DNA of 37,799 nucleotides from CAZEFK01 sp964511405 (GCA_964511405.1 CAZEFK010000048.1:1-37799); one strand, 5' to 3'. Positions 7,603 through 16,111 are shown, counted from the stretch's first letter. The notes: generated by a model from the sequence alone, not told the origin. Program-made: numbers and translations.

Positions 7603-8289
7603 TCAGCTCCGCAGGACAGCAGGCCAATCGCACCGCTTGCGCCGGATCGCGCCGGCACCGATGAAGCTCAAGGCCAGGGCCAGAGTGCTTGGCTCCGGCA
7701 CCTCCGTCGGGGTTGGCCCGGAGGCAACCGCCTCACCGTTGAAATGCGCAAGATGGAAGCCGCTGTCCGCGCAGACGAAGCTCGGCTCGATAAGAAGCGA
7801 CTCGCAGGGGCCGTCCGGCAATTGGAAGATCTCCGAACCACGTATCTGAGCCCACTCGGACGCCGTCTCGTCGGGAAAGAGAGCCTTCTGATAACTGGTA
7901 CTCGTGAACCGGAACCGAAGCAGCAGGCTATCGTCATTGGGTCGGCGCGGCGTCACGAATGACTCGGTCCTGAGATAGACAATGCCCACCGCTGGGATAT
8001 CCGGCGTGATGATCACTGTGGGTTCGAAGGGTTCCTCAGCAGGCACCAGGGGAACGCCGTCGATGGTCCCTTCGTAGCTCGCTATCCACTGCACCAGGAC
8101 CCGTTGATAGGGGTCCTTGGGGCTGGGCAATCCGACAAAGTGGGGTTGATCGAATGTCTCGGTGGCGACGACGATGTGGGTGACCCCGAGATAGTCGAAC
8201 GTTCCGTCGAAGCTGATGGTAACGGGGCTTGCCGCGGCCGGCAGGATGGCGGCGACCGCGGCGGCTATGCCGAAGAACATGGCGCGCAT
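7603..8289 (-). CDS. PEP-CTERM sorting-domain protein
   Basis: A 228-residue exported protein. An N-terminal signal peptide (MRAMFFGIAAAVAAI ... AAASP) is followed by a beta-rich domain of unknown function. The C-terminus carries a PEP-CTERM sorting signal: VPEPST at about residues 199-204, a hydrophobic helix (LALALSFIGAGA), then RRKR. In this family exosortase (EpsH/XrtA) cleaves at the motif and links the protein to the surface, usually in exopolysaccharide producers. The start at 8289 follows GGAGAGA. A sigma-54-like promoter lies 33-48 bp upstream. No exosortase gene is in the window. Codon use looks less GC-biased than in the neighbours. Confidence 0.9.
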   Translation of the reverse strand: MRAMFFGIAAAVAAILPAAASPVTISFDGTFDYLGVTHIVVATETFDQPHFVGLPSPKDPYQRVLVQWIASYEGTIDGVPLVPAEEPFEPTVIITPDIPAVGIVYLRTESFVTPRRPNDDSLLLRFRFTSTSYQKALFPDETASEWAQIRGSEIFQLPDGPCESLLIEPSFVCADSGFHLAHFNGEAVASGPTPTEVPEPSTLALALSFIGAGAIRRKRCDWPAVLRS

Positions 8290-8321
8290 GAGCTCTCTCC
8301 GTCCTGGACTCCGCGGCGACC

Positions 8322-8337
8322 TGCAAAAACTTTGCCG
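8322..8337 (-). promoter_or_regulatory. Sigma-54 (-24/-12) promoter of the PEP-CTERM gene
   Basis: On the minus strand the sequence is CGGCAAAGTTTTTGCA. It matches the sigma-54 consensus TGGCAC-N5-TTGCA at nine of eleven fixed positions with exact GG-to-GC spacing. The predicted transcript starts about 20 nt before the ATG at 8289, leaving room for the Shine-Dalgarno. PEP-CTERM genes are known to be under RpoN with the PrsK/PrsR system in some bacteria, which fits. An activator site was not identified. Confidence 0.65.
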
Positions 8338-8531
8338 TCTGCGGTATTCCTGTGATAACGGCGAGCACTCGAGCGGTCGTGTAAGAATAACAGACGGCCG
8401 GTCGCCGTGTGTTTTGTTCAAAATTCGAAAACGACCTGATCGATTGAGGTCCGCGATTGCATATCGCATCGGCGAGTCGACTGCAGTTGCGATGTGCGAT
8501 CCGGCGCGCGCGAGCCGGACTGTTTCTAATG

Positions 8532-9386
8532 CTAACGGCCATCCGTGTATTGTCGCAAGATGGCGGCGGCATCGGGGTCGGACGGGAAGCCGAGGGCACG
8601 AGCGGGCGCCGCGTCGACGCGGGCCGGCAGGCGGCGCACCGCCGCCTCGACCCGGCGATCCGGGCGCAGCTCGACCGGCCCGGCGAGGGCGGCCACCAGG
8701 TCGCCGACGCGCATCGTCAACCCTGGCGATGCGACGGCTGTCGGGTCGCCCCAGGCCGCCAGGTCCAGGGCGTGCAGCAGGCCGTCCACGGCGCGCTGGA
8801 GCGACAGCACGCAGAGCTCGGCATCGGCGTCGACCGGGCAGACTGCCGGGCGCCCGGCCAGCGCGTCGCGGATGAGCGCGCCGGCGAAATCCGACACGGG
8901 GTCATAGGGTTCTGGCCGCACCAGGATCGTCGGCAGCCGGATCGCGCGGCCGTCGACATAGCCGCGGCGGCTGTATTCGGCGACCAGCAGCTCGCCCATG
9001 GCCTTGGCGGTCGCGAACGCGGTCTCCGGGCGCGCGGCGGCGAGCGTGCTGGCGAACACCAGCCGCGGCCGGGTGCCCGCGGCCCGGGCGGCCTCCAGGA
9101 CGGCGCGCGTGCCGTCCAGATTGGCGGCGAGGCCGCGATCGAAATCGGCGTCCGCGACCACGGGCGGGATCTCCGCCAGATGCAGGATGGCATCGGTGCC
9201 GGGCAGCAGCCGCACCAGTCCGCCGAGGGCCAGGGCGTCGACCCGGTGGCGGTGGATGCGCGCATCGGCAAGGTCCGCGATGGGCGCCGGGTCGACCAGG
9301 TGCACCTCGCGGACGTCCGGGCGCGCGAGCAGCGCCTGGACGGCGCCGCGCGCCAGCCCATCGCCGCCGGTGATCACGATCCTCAC
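8532..9386 (-). CDS. Degenerate SDR protein resembling D-erythronate dehydrogenase (DenD-like)
   Basis: A 284-residue extended short-chain dehydrogenase. The segment around residues 136-170 (YSRRGYVDGRAIRLPTILVR and onwards) and the run ALAGRPAVCPVD closely follow the D-erythronate dehydrogenase family. Two catalytic features are altered. The Tyr of YxxxK is Phe124 (AFATAKAM, codon TTC). The nucleotide motif reads TGGDGLARG instead of TGxxGxxG, so the third Gly is displaced. It is also shorter than the usual roughly 320 residues. The GTG start overlaps the stop of the TPR/glycosyltransferase gene (GTGA). It is therefore probably not a working dehydrogenase, although the genes for the later pathway steps (otnI, otnK, otnC) are 4-7 kb away. 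Confidence 0.7.
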   Translation of the reverse strand: MRIVITGGDGLARGAVQALLARPDVREVHLVDPAPIADLADARIHRHRVDALALGGLVRLLPGTDAILHLAEIPPVVADADFDRGLAANLDGTRAVLEAARAAGTRPRLVFASTLAAARPETAFATAKAMGELLVAEYSRRGYVDGRAIRLPTILVRPEPYDPVSDFAGALIRDALAGRPAVCPVDADAELCVLSLQRAVDGLLHALDLAAWGDPTAVASPGLTMRVGDLVAALAGPVELRPDRRVEAAVRRLPARVDAAPARALGFPSDPDAAAILRQYTDGR

Positions 9387-10531
9387 GTCCGTCCTCCGTT
9401 GCCGAGCGCCGCCGCGACTTGCTCCAGGACCGGCGCCCAGTCGCCCGGCCGCGGCTGCCGGAACAGGCGCAGGCTCGGATACCACGGGCTGTCGCTGCGT
9501 CCGAGCAGCCAACGCCATTCGCTGTTCCAGGGCAACAGCACCCAGGTCGGCCGGCCCATGGATCCGGCCAGGTGGGCGATGCTGGTGTCGCAGGTGATCA
9601 CCAGGTCCAGGCGAGCGATCAGCGCGGCGCTGTCCAGGAAGGCGTGGGGCCCGTTGTCGTCCAGGCCGGGGATGCACCGGATCCCGGCGGCGTCGAGGAT
9701 GGCCGCCTCGTCCGGGCGAAGGTCGGGCTGCAGCGCCACCGCCGAGCGGCCGGCCACCGCGGCGGCCAGCCGGTCGAGCGGCAGTTCCCGGCCGGGCAGC
9801 CGCCGGCTGCTGCGCCAGGCCAGCCCGATGCCGCCGGGCGGCAGCCCGGCCAGGCGCGGCGCCGGGAAGCTGCCGGCGGTGAGCCAGGGCTGCGACACGG
9901 CCGTGGGCTCGGGCAGCCCGAGCCGGTGGGGCAGGCTCATCAGCGGCACGAAGGCATCGGGCTTGGCCATGGCCTGATGCGCGGTGACGACCCGGACGCT
10001 GGCCAGGGCGGGCTGAGCCCGGAGCAGGGCGGCGATCGCGGTCGGGACCATCAGGATGGTCTCGGCCCAGTGTTCGGCAAGCCGCGGCACGTAGCGGGCG
10101 AAGTGCAGGATGTCGCCGAAGCCGCCCTCGCCGATCGCCAGCACCGCGCGGCCGCCCGGCTCGCCCCGCCAGCGCCTGACGCCGTCGGCGATGATGCTGT
10201 CCAGCGGCAGGGCCAGGCGCTCGGGGCCGTAGGACGGGATCTCGACCCGGCGCTCGTAGCGACGCCAACCCTCGTCGAACTGGCCCAGCAGCAGCAGGAC
10301 CTCGGCGATGCTGGCGGCCTCGGTGGCGAAATTCAGGCCCGGCTCGTCCAGCGGCAACGTCGAGCGCCGGCCGGCCTGGGCCAGCAGCGCTACCACCAGC
10401 AGCCGCTGCACGGCGGCGTCGCCCGGGGCCGCGGCCTCGGCGGCGCGGCAGGCCGCGACCACCTCGGGGATGCTGCCGCGGCCGTCCAGGACCTCGGCCA
10501 AGCGGCGCCGCAGCGCCGCGAGGTCAACCAT
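9383..10531 (-). CDS. Glycosyltransferase-like protein (GT9/heptosyltransferase fold), paralog 1
   Basis: A 382-residue protein with a short helical, TPR-like N-terminus (to about residue 90) and a C-terminal two-domain GT-B fold of the heptosyltransferase/TPR-glycosyltransferase type. Motifs shared with the two other copies in the window are GEGGFGDILHFARYVP, CDTSIAHLAGSMGRPTWVLL and SPWYPSLRLFRQPRPGDWAP. The acceptor substrate is unknown; such proteins are common near surface polysaccharide or glycoprotein genes. It overlaps the upstream paralog by 8 bases and the downstream SDR gene by 4, forming a leftward operon. In this copy the N-terminal TPR block is much reduced. Confidence 0.8.
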   Translation of the reverse strand: MVDLAALRRRLAEVLDGRGSIPEVVAACRAAEAAAPGDAAVQRLLVVALLAQAGRRSTLPLDEPGLNFATEAASIAEVLLLLGQFDEGWRRYERRVEIPSYGPERLALPLDSIIADGVRRWRGEPGGRAVLAIGEGGFGDILHFARYVPRLAEHWAETILMVPTAIAALLRAQPALASVRVVTAHQAMAKPDAFVPLMSLPHRLGLPEPTAVSQPWLTAGSFPAPRLAGLPPGGIGLAWRSSRRLPGRELPLDRLAAAVAGRSAVALQPDLRPDEAAILDAAGIRCIPGLDDNGPHAFLDSAALIARLDLVITCDTSIAHLAGSMGRPTWVLLPWNSEWRWLLGRSDSPWYPSLRLFRQPRPGDWAPVLEQVAAALGNGGRT

Positions 10532-11912
10532 GCCGCAGCGCCGCCGCAGCGGCGATGATGGCCGGCGCCCAGTCGCCCGGCGCCGGCTGCCGGAACAGGC
10601 GCAAGGTCGGGTACCAGGGGCTGTCGTCGCGGTCGAGCATCCAGCGCCAGCAGGCGTCGTAGCGCGACAGCACCCAGACCGGCTTGCCCATGGCCCCGGC
10701 CAGGTGGATCACGGCGGTGTCGACGCCGATCACCCGGTCCAGGTTGGCGATCACCGCCGCGGTCTCGGCGAAGTCGGTCAGGTCGCGCGACAGGTCCAGG
10801 ATCCGCGGGTCTGCGGGTGTCGCATCCTTCTGCAGCGATGCCCAGGCGATGCCGGGGACATCCAGGAGCGGCCCCAGCGCCTCCGGGGGCAGCGAGCGGC
10901 GACGGTCGGTCGCCGCTGCCAGGGGATCGTGAGGCCGGCCGGCGCCGGCCCACACCAGCCCGACCCGCGGCCGGGGCAGCGGCGCCAGGCGTTCGGCCCA
11001 GGCCGCAGCGCGCTGCGGGTCGGGGGCGAGATAGGGCACCGGCGCCGGGATGGTGTCGAGGGTTGTCCCGCAGGCCCAGGGCAGGCTCATCAGCGGACAG
11101 TGCAGGTCGAAGGCCGGCAGCGGTGCGCCCGGGTCGCGCAGTGGCGCGCCTGAGGCTATCACCGCCGCCGGCCCGGTCAGGCTGCCGAGCAGGGTGACCA
11201 GCGGCCCCGGCACTTCCATCAGCACGCGCGCGCCCCGGGCTGCGACCAGGCTGGCGTAGCGGCAGAACTGCAGCGTGTCGCCGAACCCCTGCTCGGCATG
11301 GAGCAGCACGGTCCGGCCGGCGATCGGCTCGCCGGTCCATAGCGGCACCGGCCAGGCGCGCGCCGTCGGCGCCAGGACCGTGGTGCCCCAGCGCGCCTCG
11401 TGGTCGGCCCAGCCGCCGAAATCGCCGGCCTTGAGGCGTGCCAGGCCGCGGTTGTAGCGCGCGTTGGCGTGGCCGGGATCGACCGCCAGCACGGCGTCGC
11501 ACCAGGCGATCGCCGGCGCCGGCTGGTTCATCAGCAGGTGGGCCACTGCCAGGTCGTTGTGCACGGCGGGCGCGCCGGGCGCCAGCCGGTCGGCCTCGGC
11601 CAGCGCCCGCGCTGCCTCGGCGCCGCGGCCCTGGCGCAGCAGGGCGCGGCCATGGTTGGCGTGAACCTGCGCGTTGTCCGGGGCGAGATCGAGCGCGGCC
11701 CGGTAGTGCAGCGCTGCCGGGCCGTCCTGGCCGAGCGCCGCCAGGGCGTTCGCCAGGTTGCAGTGCGCCGCGGCCGTCGGCGCCAGCGCCGCCGCCTGAG
11801 CGAACAGCCGGGCGGCCTCGCCGTGCCGGCCGTCCCGCCACAAGGCCTTGGCATCGGCCGTCACTTGTGCAGCGGTCGCGATGGGGGACTGCGCCGGCGC
11901 GTCGTCGATCAC
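10524..11912 (-). CDS. TPR-repeat glycosyltransferase-like protein, paralog 2
   Basis: About 462 residues. Four to five TPR repeats fill the N-terminal part (for example ALHYRAALDLAPDNAQVHAN, then HANARYNRGLARLKAGDF). The C-terminal GT9/GT41-like domain has HAEQGFGDTLQFCRYA, DTAVIHLAGAMGKPVWVL and DSPWYPTLRLFRQPAPGDW. The start is uncertain. The GTG at 11912 is preferred because the reading frame further upstream has atypical residue composition and overlaps the control region of the divergent membrane-protein gene. Its stop overlaps the start of paralog 1. The role is probably glycan or protein glycosylation in the cytoplasm or at the inner membrane face. Confidence 0.78.
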   Translation of the reverse strand: MIDDAPAQSPIATAAQVTADAKALWRDGRHGEAARLFAQAAALAPTAAAHCNLANALAALGQDGPAALHYRAALDLAPDNAQVHANHGRALLRQGRGAEAARALAEADRLAPGAPAVHNDLAVAHLLMNQPAPAIAWCDAVLAVDPGHANARYNRGLARLKAGDFGGWADHEARWGTTVLAPTARAWPVPLWTGEPIAGRTVLLHAEQGFGDTLQFCRYASLVAARGARVLMEVPGPLVTLLGSLTGPAAVIASGAPLRDPGAPLPAFDLHCPLMSLPWACGTTLDTIPAPVPYLAPDPQRAAAWAERLAPLPRPRVGLVWAGAGRPHDPLAAATDRRRSLPPEALGPLLDVPGIAWASLQKDATPADPRILDLSRDLTDFAETAAVIANLDRVIGVDTAVIHLAGAMGKPVWVLSRYDACWRWMLDRDDSPWYPTLRLFRQPAPGDWAPAIIAAAAALRHG

Positions 11913-12042
11913 CCGGGCGGAGATGGCGGAACCGGATCCCGATGTCAATCGCCCGGCGCCGCCGTCACGCCTGCACGGGGGCTTTACGCGGGCCGGGGCG
12001 CCGCCCAAGCTTCGGTGTCGAGAGACTGCGGCGCAGGGCGGG

Positions 12043-12576
12043 ATGGTAGCAGGCTCCAAGCTTCGGCACGCCGTGGTCGCCGGTCTGGTCGTTGTGGCTG
12101 CCGTCGGTGGTGCACAGCTCGGCCTCGGCACTGTATTGCTGGTGCTGGCGGTGCTCGCCGTCGCGGCGTTACTGAGGCGGACGGCGGTCGCGGCAGACCC
12201 GGCGCTGTTCCGTGCCCTGTCGCTTCAAGGCGGCCACGTTGCGATGCTCCTGCTCGGGCGCGTGCTAATGCTTGGCCGCGCGCCTTTCGAAGATCTGTTC
12301 AATCCGGTCCTGACGGCGGCGCTGCTGGCCTGGCTGGCGCTGCGATCCTCGCGCATCGCTGCTTGCCTGTTGATCGTGGTGCAACTGGATGCAATCGTCG
12401 GGAGCGTCCAGGGTATGATCCAGATCCTCGATCTCCCACTGTCGCCGGCCGACACTCGGGCCATGGTGCTGGGGGTGGTGATCCAGATCCTGACCCACGC
12501 GCTCGGCATCGTCCTGACTGCAACGCTGCTGCGGTACTGGCACCGTGCGCGGCGGGCCGTGGCTGCCGCCGGGTAA
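12043..12576 (+). CDS. Small integral membrane protein, function unknown
   Basis: A 177-residue hydrophobic protein with about four to five predicted membrane segments, roughly at residues 9-45, 65-80, 88-110, 112-130 and 143-165. No family recognised. The ATG at 12043 follows a purine stretch (CAGGGCGGG). It is divergent from the TPR/glycosyltransferase genes and 39 bp upstream of the macrodomain gene on the same strand. The hydrophobic pattern supports real coding sequence even without a family match. Confidence 0.65.
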   Translation: MVAGSKLRHAVVAGLVVVAAVGGAQLGLGTVLLVLAVLAVAALLRRTAVAADPALFRALSLQGGHVAMLLLGRVLMLGRAPFEDLFNPVLTAALLAWLALRSSRIAACLLIVVQLDAIVGSVQGMIQILDLPLSPADTRAMVLGVVIQILTHALGIVLTATLLRYWHRARRAVAAAG

Positions 12577-12615
12577 TGTCCAGGTCGAGTCGTCGCCGGG
12601 CAGGAGGAACTCCGC

Positions 12616-13131
12616 ATGACCCTTGAGATCGTCCGCGCCGATATCACGACCCTGGCCGTCGACATGATCGTCAACGCCGCCAACGGCACGCTGCTCGGCG
12701 GCGGCGGGGTCGACGGCGCCATCCATCGGGCCGCCGGGCCCGAGCTGCTGGCGGCCTGCGTCCCGCTCGGCGGCTGCGCTACCGGCGAGGCCAAGCTGAC
12801 GCCGGGCTTCCGGCTGCCGGCACGCTGGGTCGCCCATACGGTCGGGCCGGTGTGGCAGGGCGGTGGCGAGGGCGAGGCGGAGCTGCTCGCGGCCTGCTAT
12901 CGCGCTTGCCTCGGCCTGGCGCGCCAAGCCGGGGCCCGCAGCATTGCGTTTCCCGCGATCAGCACCGGCGTCTACAAATATCCGCCGGCGGCGGCCGCGC
13001 ATATCGCCGTGACCACTGTCGCGGCCGCGCCCGAGCGCGCGGCGCTCGACCGGGTCCTGTTCTGCTGCTTCGACGATGCCGCGGTCCGCCACCACCAGGC
13101 CGCGTTGGCGGCGCTGGGGCCGCTGCCGTGA
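12616..13131 (+). CDS. Macrodomain protein (O-acetyl-ADP-ribose deacetylase type)
   Basis: A 171-residue single macrodomain of the YmdB/MacroD type, which hydrolyses O-acetyl-ADP-ribose and can remove mono-ADP-ribose from proteins. Visible motifs are VNAANGTLLGGGGVDGAIHR (Asn and Gly-rich ADP-ribose loop with the catalytic Asp) and FPAISTGVYKYP (phosphate loop). A near-perfect Shine-Dalgarno (AGGAGGAA) precedes the ATG by about 8 bases. The stop overlaps the GTG of the next small gene. The length is typical. Confidence 0.93.
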   Translation: MTLEIVRADITTLAVDMIVNAANGTLLGGGGVDGAIHRAAGPELLAACVPLGGCATGEAKLTPGFRLPARWVAHTVGPVWQGGGEGEAELLAACYRACLGLARQAGARSIAFPAISTGVYKYPPAAAAHIAVTTVAAAPERAALDRVLFCCFDDAAVRHHQAALAALGPLP

Positions 13132-13322
13132 TCCGTGTGGTGCGGATCAGCGCGCCCCGCTTCGTCGCAGGCCTCGTTGCCGAGGACGGCCGGGTCGTGG
13201 CCGCGGCGCCGATCATCCGCAGCTATCGGGGGCGGACTCTCGAGCAGGCCCGGCGCCACTGCGAGCGCCGGGGCTGGGCGTGGGAGGAGATCCCGTCCGG
13301 CCCCGATCACCCGATGCCGTAG
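13128..13322 (+). CDS. Small conserved-type protein (64 residues), function unknown
   Basis: The GTG at 13128 overlaps the macrodomain stop (GTGA), so translation is probably coupled. The sequence VRISAPRFVAGLVAEDGRVV, a middle YRGRTLEQARRHCERRGW and the end WEEIP resemble a short protein type seen in alphaproteobacteria and their phages, known to me only as hypothetical. No membrane segment or signal peptide. The last 16 bases overlap the 3' end of the convergent otnI gene. Confidence 0.6.
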   Translation: MIRVVRISAPRFVAGLVAEDGRVVAAAPIIRSYRGRTLEQARRHCERRGWAWEEIPSGPDHPMP

Positions 13323-14077
13323 CTCCGCGCCCAGCCCAGGCCCGCCTTGGTGCCGGCCAGCGGCTTGTACTCGCAGCCGATCCAGCCCGGATAGTTCAGC
13401 TGGTCGATGACGCTGAACAGATAAGGATAGTGGATCTCGCCGCGGTCGGGCTCGTTGCGGCCGGGATTGCCGGCGATCTGCACATGCCCGATATGCTCGA
13501 CATAGTGATTGAAGCGGGCCGACAGGTCGCCCTCGGTGATCTGGGTATGGTAGGCGTCGAACTGGATCTTGAGGTTGTCGGCGCCGACCGCCTCGATCAG
13601 GCGCCGCGCCTGCTCCAGCCGGTTGAGGTAGTAGCCGGGAATGTCGCGGTGGTTGATCGGCTCGATCATGATGGTGACGCTGGCGGCCGCGGCGGCTTCG
13701 CAGGCGCGGGCGAGGTTGGCGCGGGCGGTCTCGTCGGCGGCCTCGCCCATGGCCAGGCCGGTCATGGCGTGCAGGCGCGGGCAGCCCAGCGCCTGGGCAT
13801 ATTCCAGGGCCTTGGCCAGGCTGGCGGAAAACTCTTCCTCGCGCCCCGGCAGGGCGCCGATGCCGCGCTCGCCGGCCGCCCAGTTGCCGCCGGCGAAGTT
13901 GAACAGCACCAGCTCCAGCTTCGCCGCGGACAACCGCTGGGCGATGGCGTCGGGCGTGTAGTCGTAGGGGAACATCATCTCGACCGCCTTGAACCCGGAG
14001 TCGGCGGCGGCCTGGAAACGGTCGAAGAAGTCGTGCTCGAGGAAGAGCCAGGTCAGATTGGCGGCGAAGCGCGGCAT
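13307..14077 (-). CDS. otnI: 2-oxo-tetronate isomerase (OtnI), hydroxypyruvate isomerase family
   Basis: A 256-residue TIM-barrel of the hydroxypyruvate isomerase/OtnI family, which converts 2-oxo-tetronate to 3-oxo-tetronate in tetronate catabolism. Motifs are ANLTWLFLEHDFFDRF, MMFPYDY, NFAGGNWAAGERGI, MIEPINHRDIPGYYL (metal Glu and His), QFDAYHTQ and HVQIAGNPGRNEPD. The length is standard. It is divergent from otnK (starts 103 bp apart) and followed on the opposite strand by the small macrodomain-linked gene with a 16-base overlap. The neighbours favour OtnI over glyoxylate-pathway hydroxypyruvate isomerase. Confidence 0.9.
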   Translation of the reverse strand: MPRFAANLTWLFLEHDFFDRFQAAADSGFKAVEMMFPYDYTPDAIAQRLSAAKLELVLFNFAGGNWAAGERGIGALPGREEEFSASLAKALEYAQALGCPRLHAMTGLAMGEAADETARANLARACEAAAAASVTIMIEPINHRDIPGYYLNRLEQARRLIEAVGADNLKIQFDAYHTQITEGDLSARFNHYVEHIGHVQIAGNPGRNEPDRGEIHYPYLFSVIDQLNYPGWIGCEYKPLAGTKAGLGWARSYGIG

Positions 14078-14180
14078 GCGGGGCGATCCTTGGCGAAGGT
14101 CGGCGGCGAGGCTAGCTTGCTTTACGGGCATTCGGCGGCAGGGGCAACCCGGCCGTCCCAGCCGCAATGGGGAGAGGGCC

Positions 14181-15467
14181 GTGCCAGGCGAGACCGAGAC
14201 TGCGATCGTGCTGGGCGCGATCGCCGACGACTTTACCGGTGCCACCGACCTGGCGAACGCGCTGACCCGCCAGGGCATGCGGACGCTCTTGACCAATGGC
14301 GTGCCGGAGGCGCCGCCGGCCGGGGTCGACGCCGTGGTGGTGGCGCTCAAGACCCGGACCATCGACGCCGCGCTCGCCGTCGAGCAATCGCTGGCGGCGT
14401 TGGCGTGGCTGGCCCAAGCCGGCGTGCGGCAGGTCTATTTCAAGTACTGCTCGACCTTCGACTCGACCGACCGCGGCAATATCGGGCCGGTGGCCGACGC
14501 CCTGCTGGCGGCCCTGGAGGCGCCGGCGACGGTGGTGTGCCCGGCCTTCCCCGGCGCCGGGCGGACCATCTATCGCGGCCACCTGTTCGTCGGCGACCGG
14601 CTTTTGTCGGAGTCGCCGATGCGCGACCACCCGCTGACCCCCATGACCGACCCCGACCTGGTGCGGGTGATGGCGCGTCAGTCGGCCGGCAGCGTCGGGC
14701 TGGTGCCGCAGCCGGTGGTGGCCGAAGGGGCGCAGGCGGTGCGCCGGAAGCTCGACGAGCTGGCCAAGGCCGGCCACCGCTATGCCGTGCTCGACGTTAT
14801 CGCCGACCCCGACCTGTCCGTGCTGGGCGAGGCGGTGGCCGACCTCAAGCTGGTCACCGGCGGCTCGGGGTTGGCGATCGGGCTGCCGGCGGCCTATCGC
14901 CGGCGCGGCTGGCTGCCGCCCTTCGCGCCCAAGGCGACCTTGCCGGCCGCCGATCCCGGCCCCGCGGTGGTGCTGGCCGGCAGCTGCTCGCAGGCGACCC
15001 AGGGCCAGGTGGCGGCCTTCCGCACGGTCGGACCGTCGCGCCAGCTCGATCCCATGGTGCTGGAGCGCGAGCCGGGAGAGCTCGACGCGGCGATCGCCTG
15101 GGTGGCCGAGCGCATGGCACGCGGGCCGGTGCTGGTCTATTCCACCGCCGACCCGGCCAGCGTGGCCGCAAGCCAGCGCTGGCTGGGCCGCGAGCGCGCC
15201 AGCGACCTGCTGGAGTCGGCCTTCGCGCGGATGGCTGTGGCCTTGGTCGAACGCGGGGCGCGGCGGCTGGTGGTGGCGGGCGGCGAGACATCAGGCGCCG
15301 TGGTCCAGGCGCTGAAGGTCGCCGCCTTGCGCATCGGCCCGGAGATCGCGCCGGGTGTCCCCTGGACGGTGACCGCCGGCGGCCGGCCGGTGATCGCGCT
15401 GGCGCTGAAATCCGGCAATTTCGGCGGGCCCGACTTCTTTGCGCGCGCCCTGGAGCAGGCGCCATGA
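14181..15467 (+). CDS. otnK: 3-oxo-tetronate kinase (OtnK)
   Basis: A 428-residue kinase of the four-carbon acid sugar kinase family (N- and C-terminal domains formerly DUF1537). It phosphorylates 3-oxo-tetronate at C4. Motifs are GAIADDFTGATDLANAL, KYCSTFDSTDRGNIGP, CPAFPGAGRTIY, GGETSGAVVQAL and KSGNFGGPDFF. The GTG start at 14181 is chosen because GGAGAGGG lies 3-10 bases upstream. Its stop overlaps otnC by 4 bases, so product would pass directly to the decarboxylase. Confidence 0.93.
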   Translation: MPGETETAIVLGAIADDFTGATDLANALTRQGMRTLLTNGVPEAPPAGVDAVVVALKTRTIDAALAVEQSLAALAWLAQAGVRQVYFKYCSTFDSTDRGNIGPVADALLAALEAPATVVCPAFPGAGRTIYRGHLFVGDRLLSESPMRDHPLTPMTDPDLVRVMARQSAGSVGLVPQPVVAEGAQAVRRKLDELAKAGHRYAVLDVIADPDLSVLGEAVADLKLVTGGSGLAIGLPAAYRRRGWLPPFAPKATLPAADPGPAVVLAGSCSQATQGQVAAFRTVGPSRQLDPMVLEREPGELDAAIAWVAERMARGPVLVYSTADPASVAASQRWLGRERASDLLESAFARMAVALVERGARRLVVAGGETSGAVVQALKVAALRIGPEIAPGVPWTVTAGGRPVIALALKSGNFGGPDFFARALEQAP

Positions 15468-16111
15468 CCGGGATCCTCAGCGCCGAGACCGCGGCGCGCG
15501 ACCGCCTGGCCGAGCATGGCCGATCGCTGTTCGACCGCGGCCTGACCCCGGGCTCCAGCGGCAACCTCAGCGTCCGGCTGGACGACGGCTGGCTGATGAC
15601 CCCGACCAACGCCTGCCTGGGCCGGCTGGACCCGGCGCGGCTGTCGCGGCTGGACCGCGACGGCCGGCTGCTGTCGGGCGACCCGCCGACCAAGGAATCC
15701 TTCCTGCATGGGGCGATGTATGACGAGCGGCCGAAGGCCGGGGCGGTGGTGCACCTGCACTCGACCTATGCGGTCGCGGTGTCGTGCCTGGCCGACGTCG
15801 ACCCGGCCGACGTGCTGCCGCCGATCACGGCCTATTACGTGATGCGGGTGGGCCGGCTGCCGCTGGTGCCGTTCTATCTGCCCGGCGACCGCGACCTAGC
15901 CGAGGCGGTGCGCCGGCTCGCCAACCGCCACCATGCGGTGCTGCTGGCCAATCACGGCCCGGTGGTCGCCGGCCGCGACCTCGACGCCGCCGTCTACGCC
16001 GTCGAGGAGCTGGAGGAGACCGCGCGCCTGCACCTGCTGCTGCACGGCCACCGGACTCGGCCGCTGACCCCGGCCCAGGTGGCGGCGGTCCTGGAGAAGT
16101 TCCCGTCGTGA
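15464..16111 (+). CDS. otnC: 3-oxo-tetronate 4-phosphate decarboxylase (OtnC), class II aldolase family
   Basis: A 215-residue class II aldolase/adducin-fold enzyme that decarboxylates 3-oxo-tetronate 4-phosphate to dihydroxyacetone phosphate. Metal ligands are visible as His97 and His99 in VVHLHSTYA and His164 in LANHGPVV; Glu78 in TKESF is the likely catalytic acid. SSGNLSVR forms the phosphate-binding loop. The ATG overlaps the otnK stop (ATGA). L-fuculose-phosphate aldolase is a relative, but the otnK/otnI neighbours decide. The stop is 13 bp before a promoter-like sequence that opens the Y RNA region. Confidence 0.92.
   Translation: MTGILSAETAARDRLAEHGRSLFDRGLTPGSSGNLSVRLDDGWLMTPTNACLGRLDPARLSRLDRDGRLLSGDPPTKESFLHGAMYDERPKAGAVVHLHSTYAVAVSCLADVDPADVLPPITAYYVMRVGRLPLVPFYLPGDRDLAEAVRRLANRHHAVLLANHGPVVAGRDLDAAVYAVEELEETARLHLLLHGHRTRPLTPAQVAAVLEKFPS

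Noticed and set aside
8532..10268. A single 578-residue fusion of glycosyltransferase and SDR
   Set aside because: The extended reading runs through the real glycosyltransferase gene in another frame. The GTG at 9386 with a 4-base overlap is a normal start.
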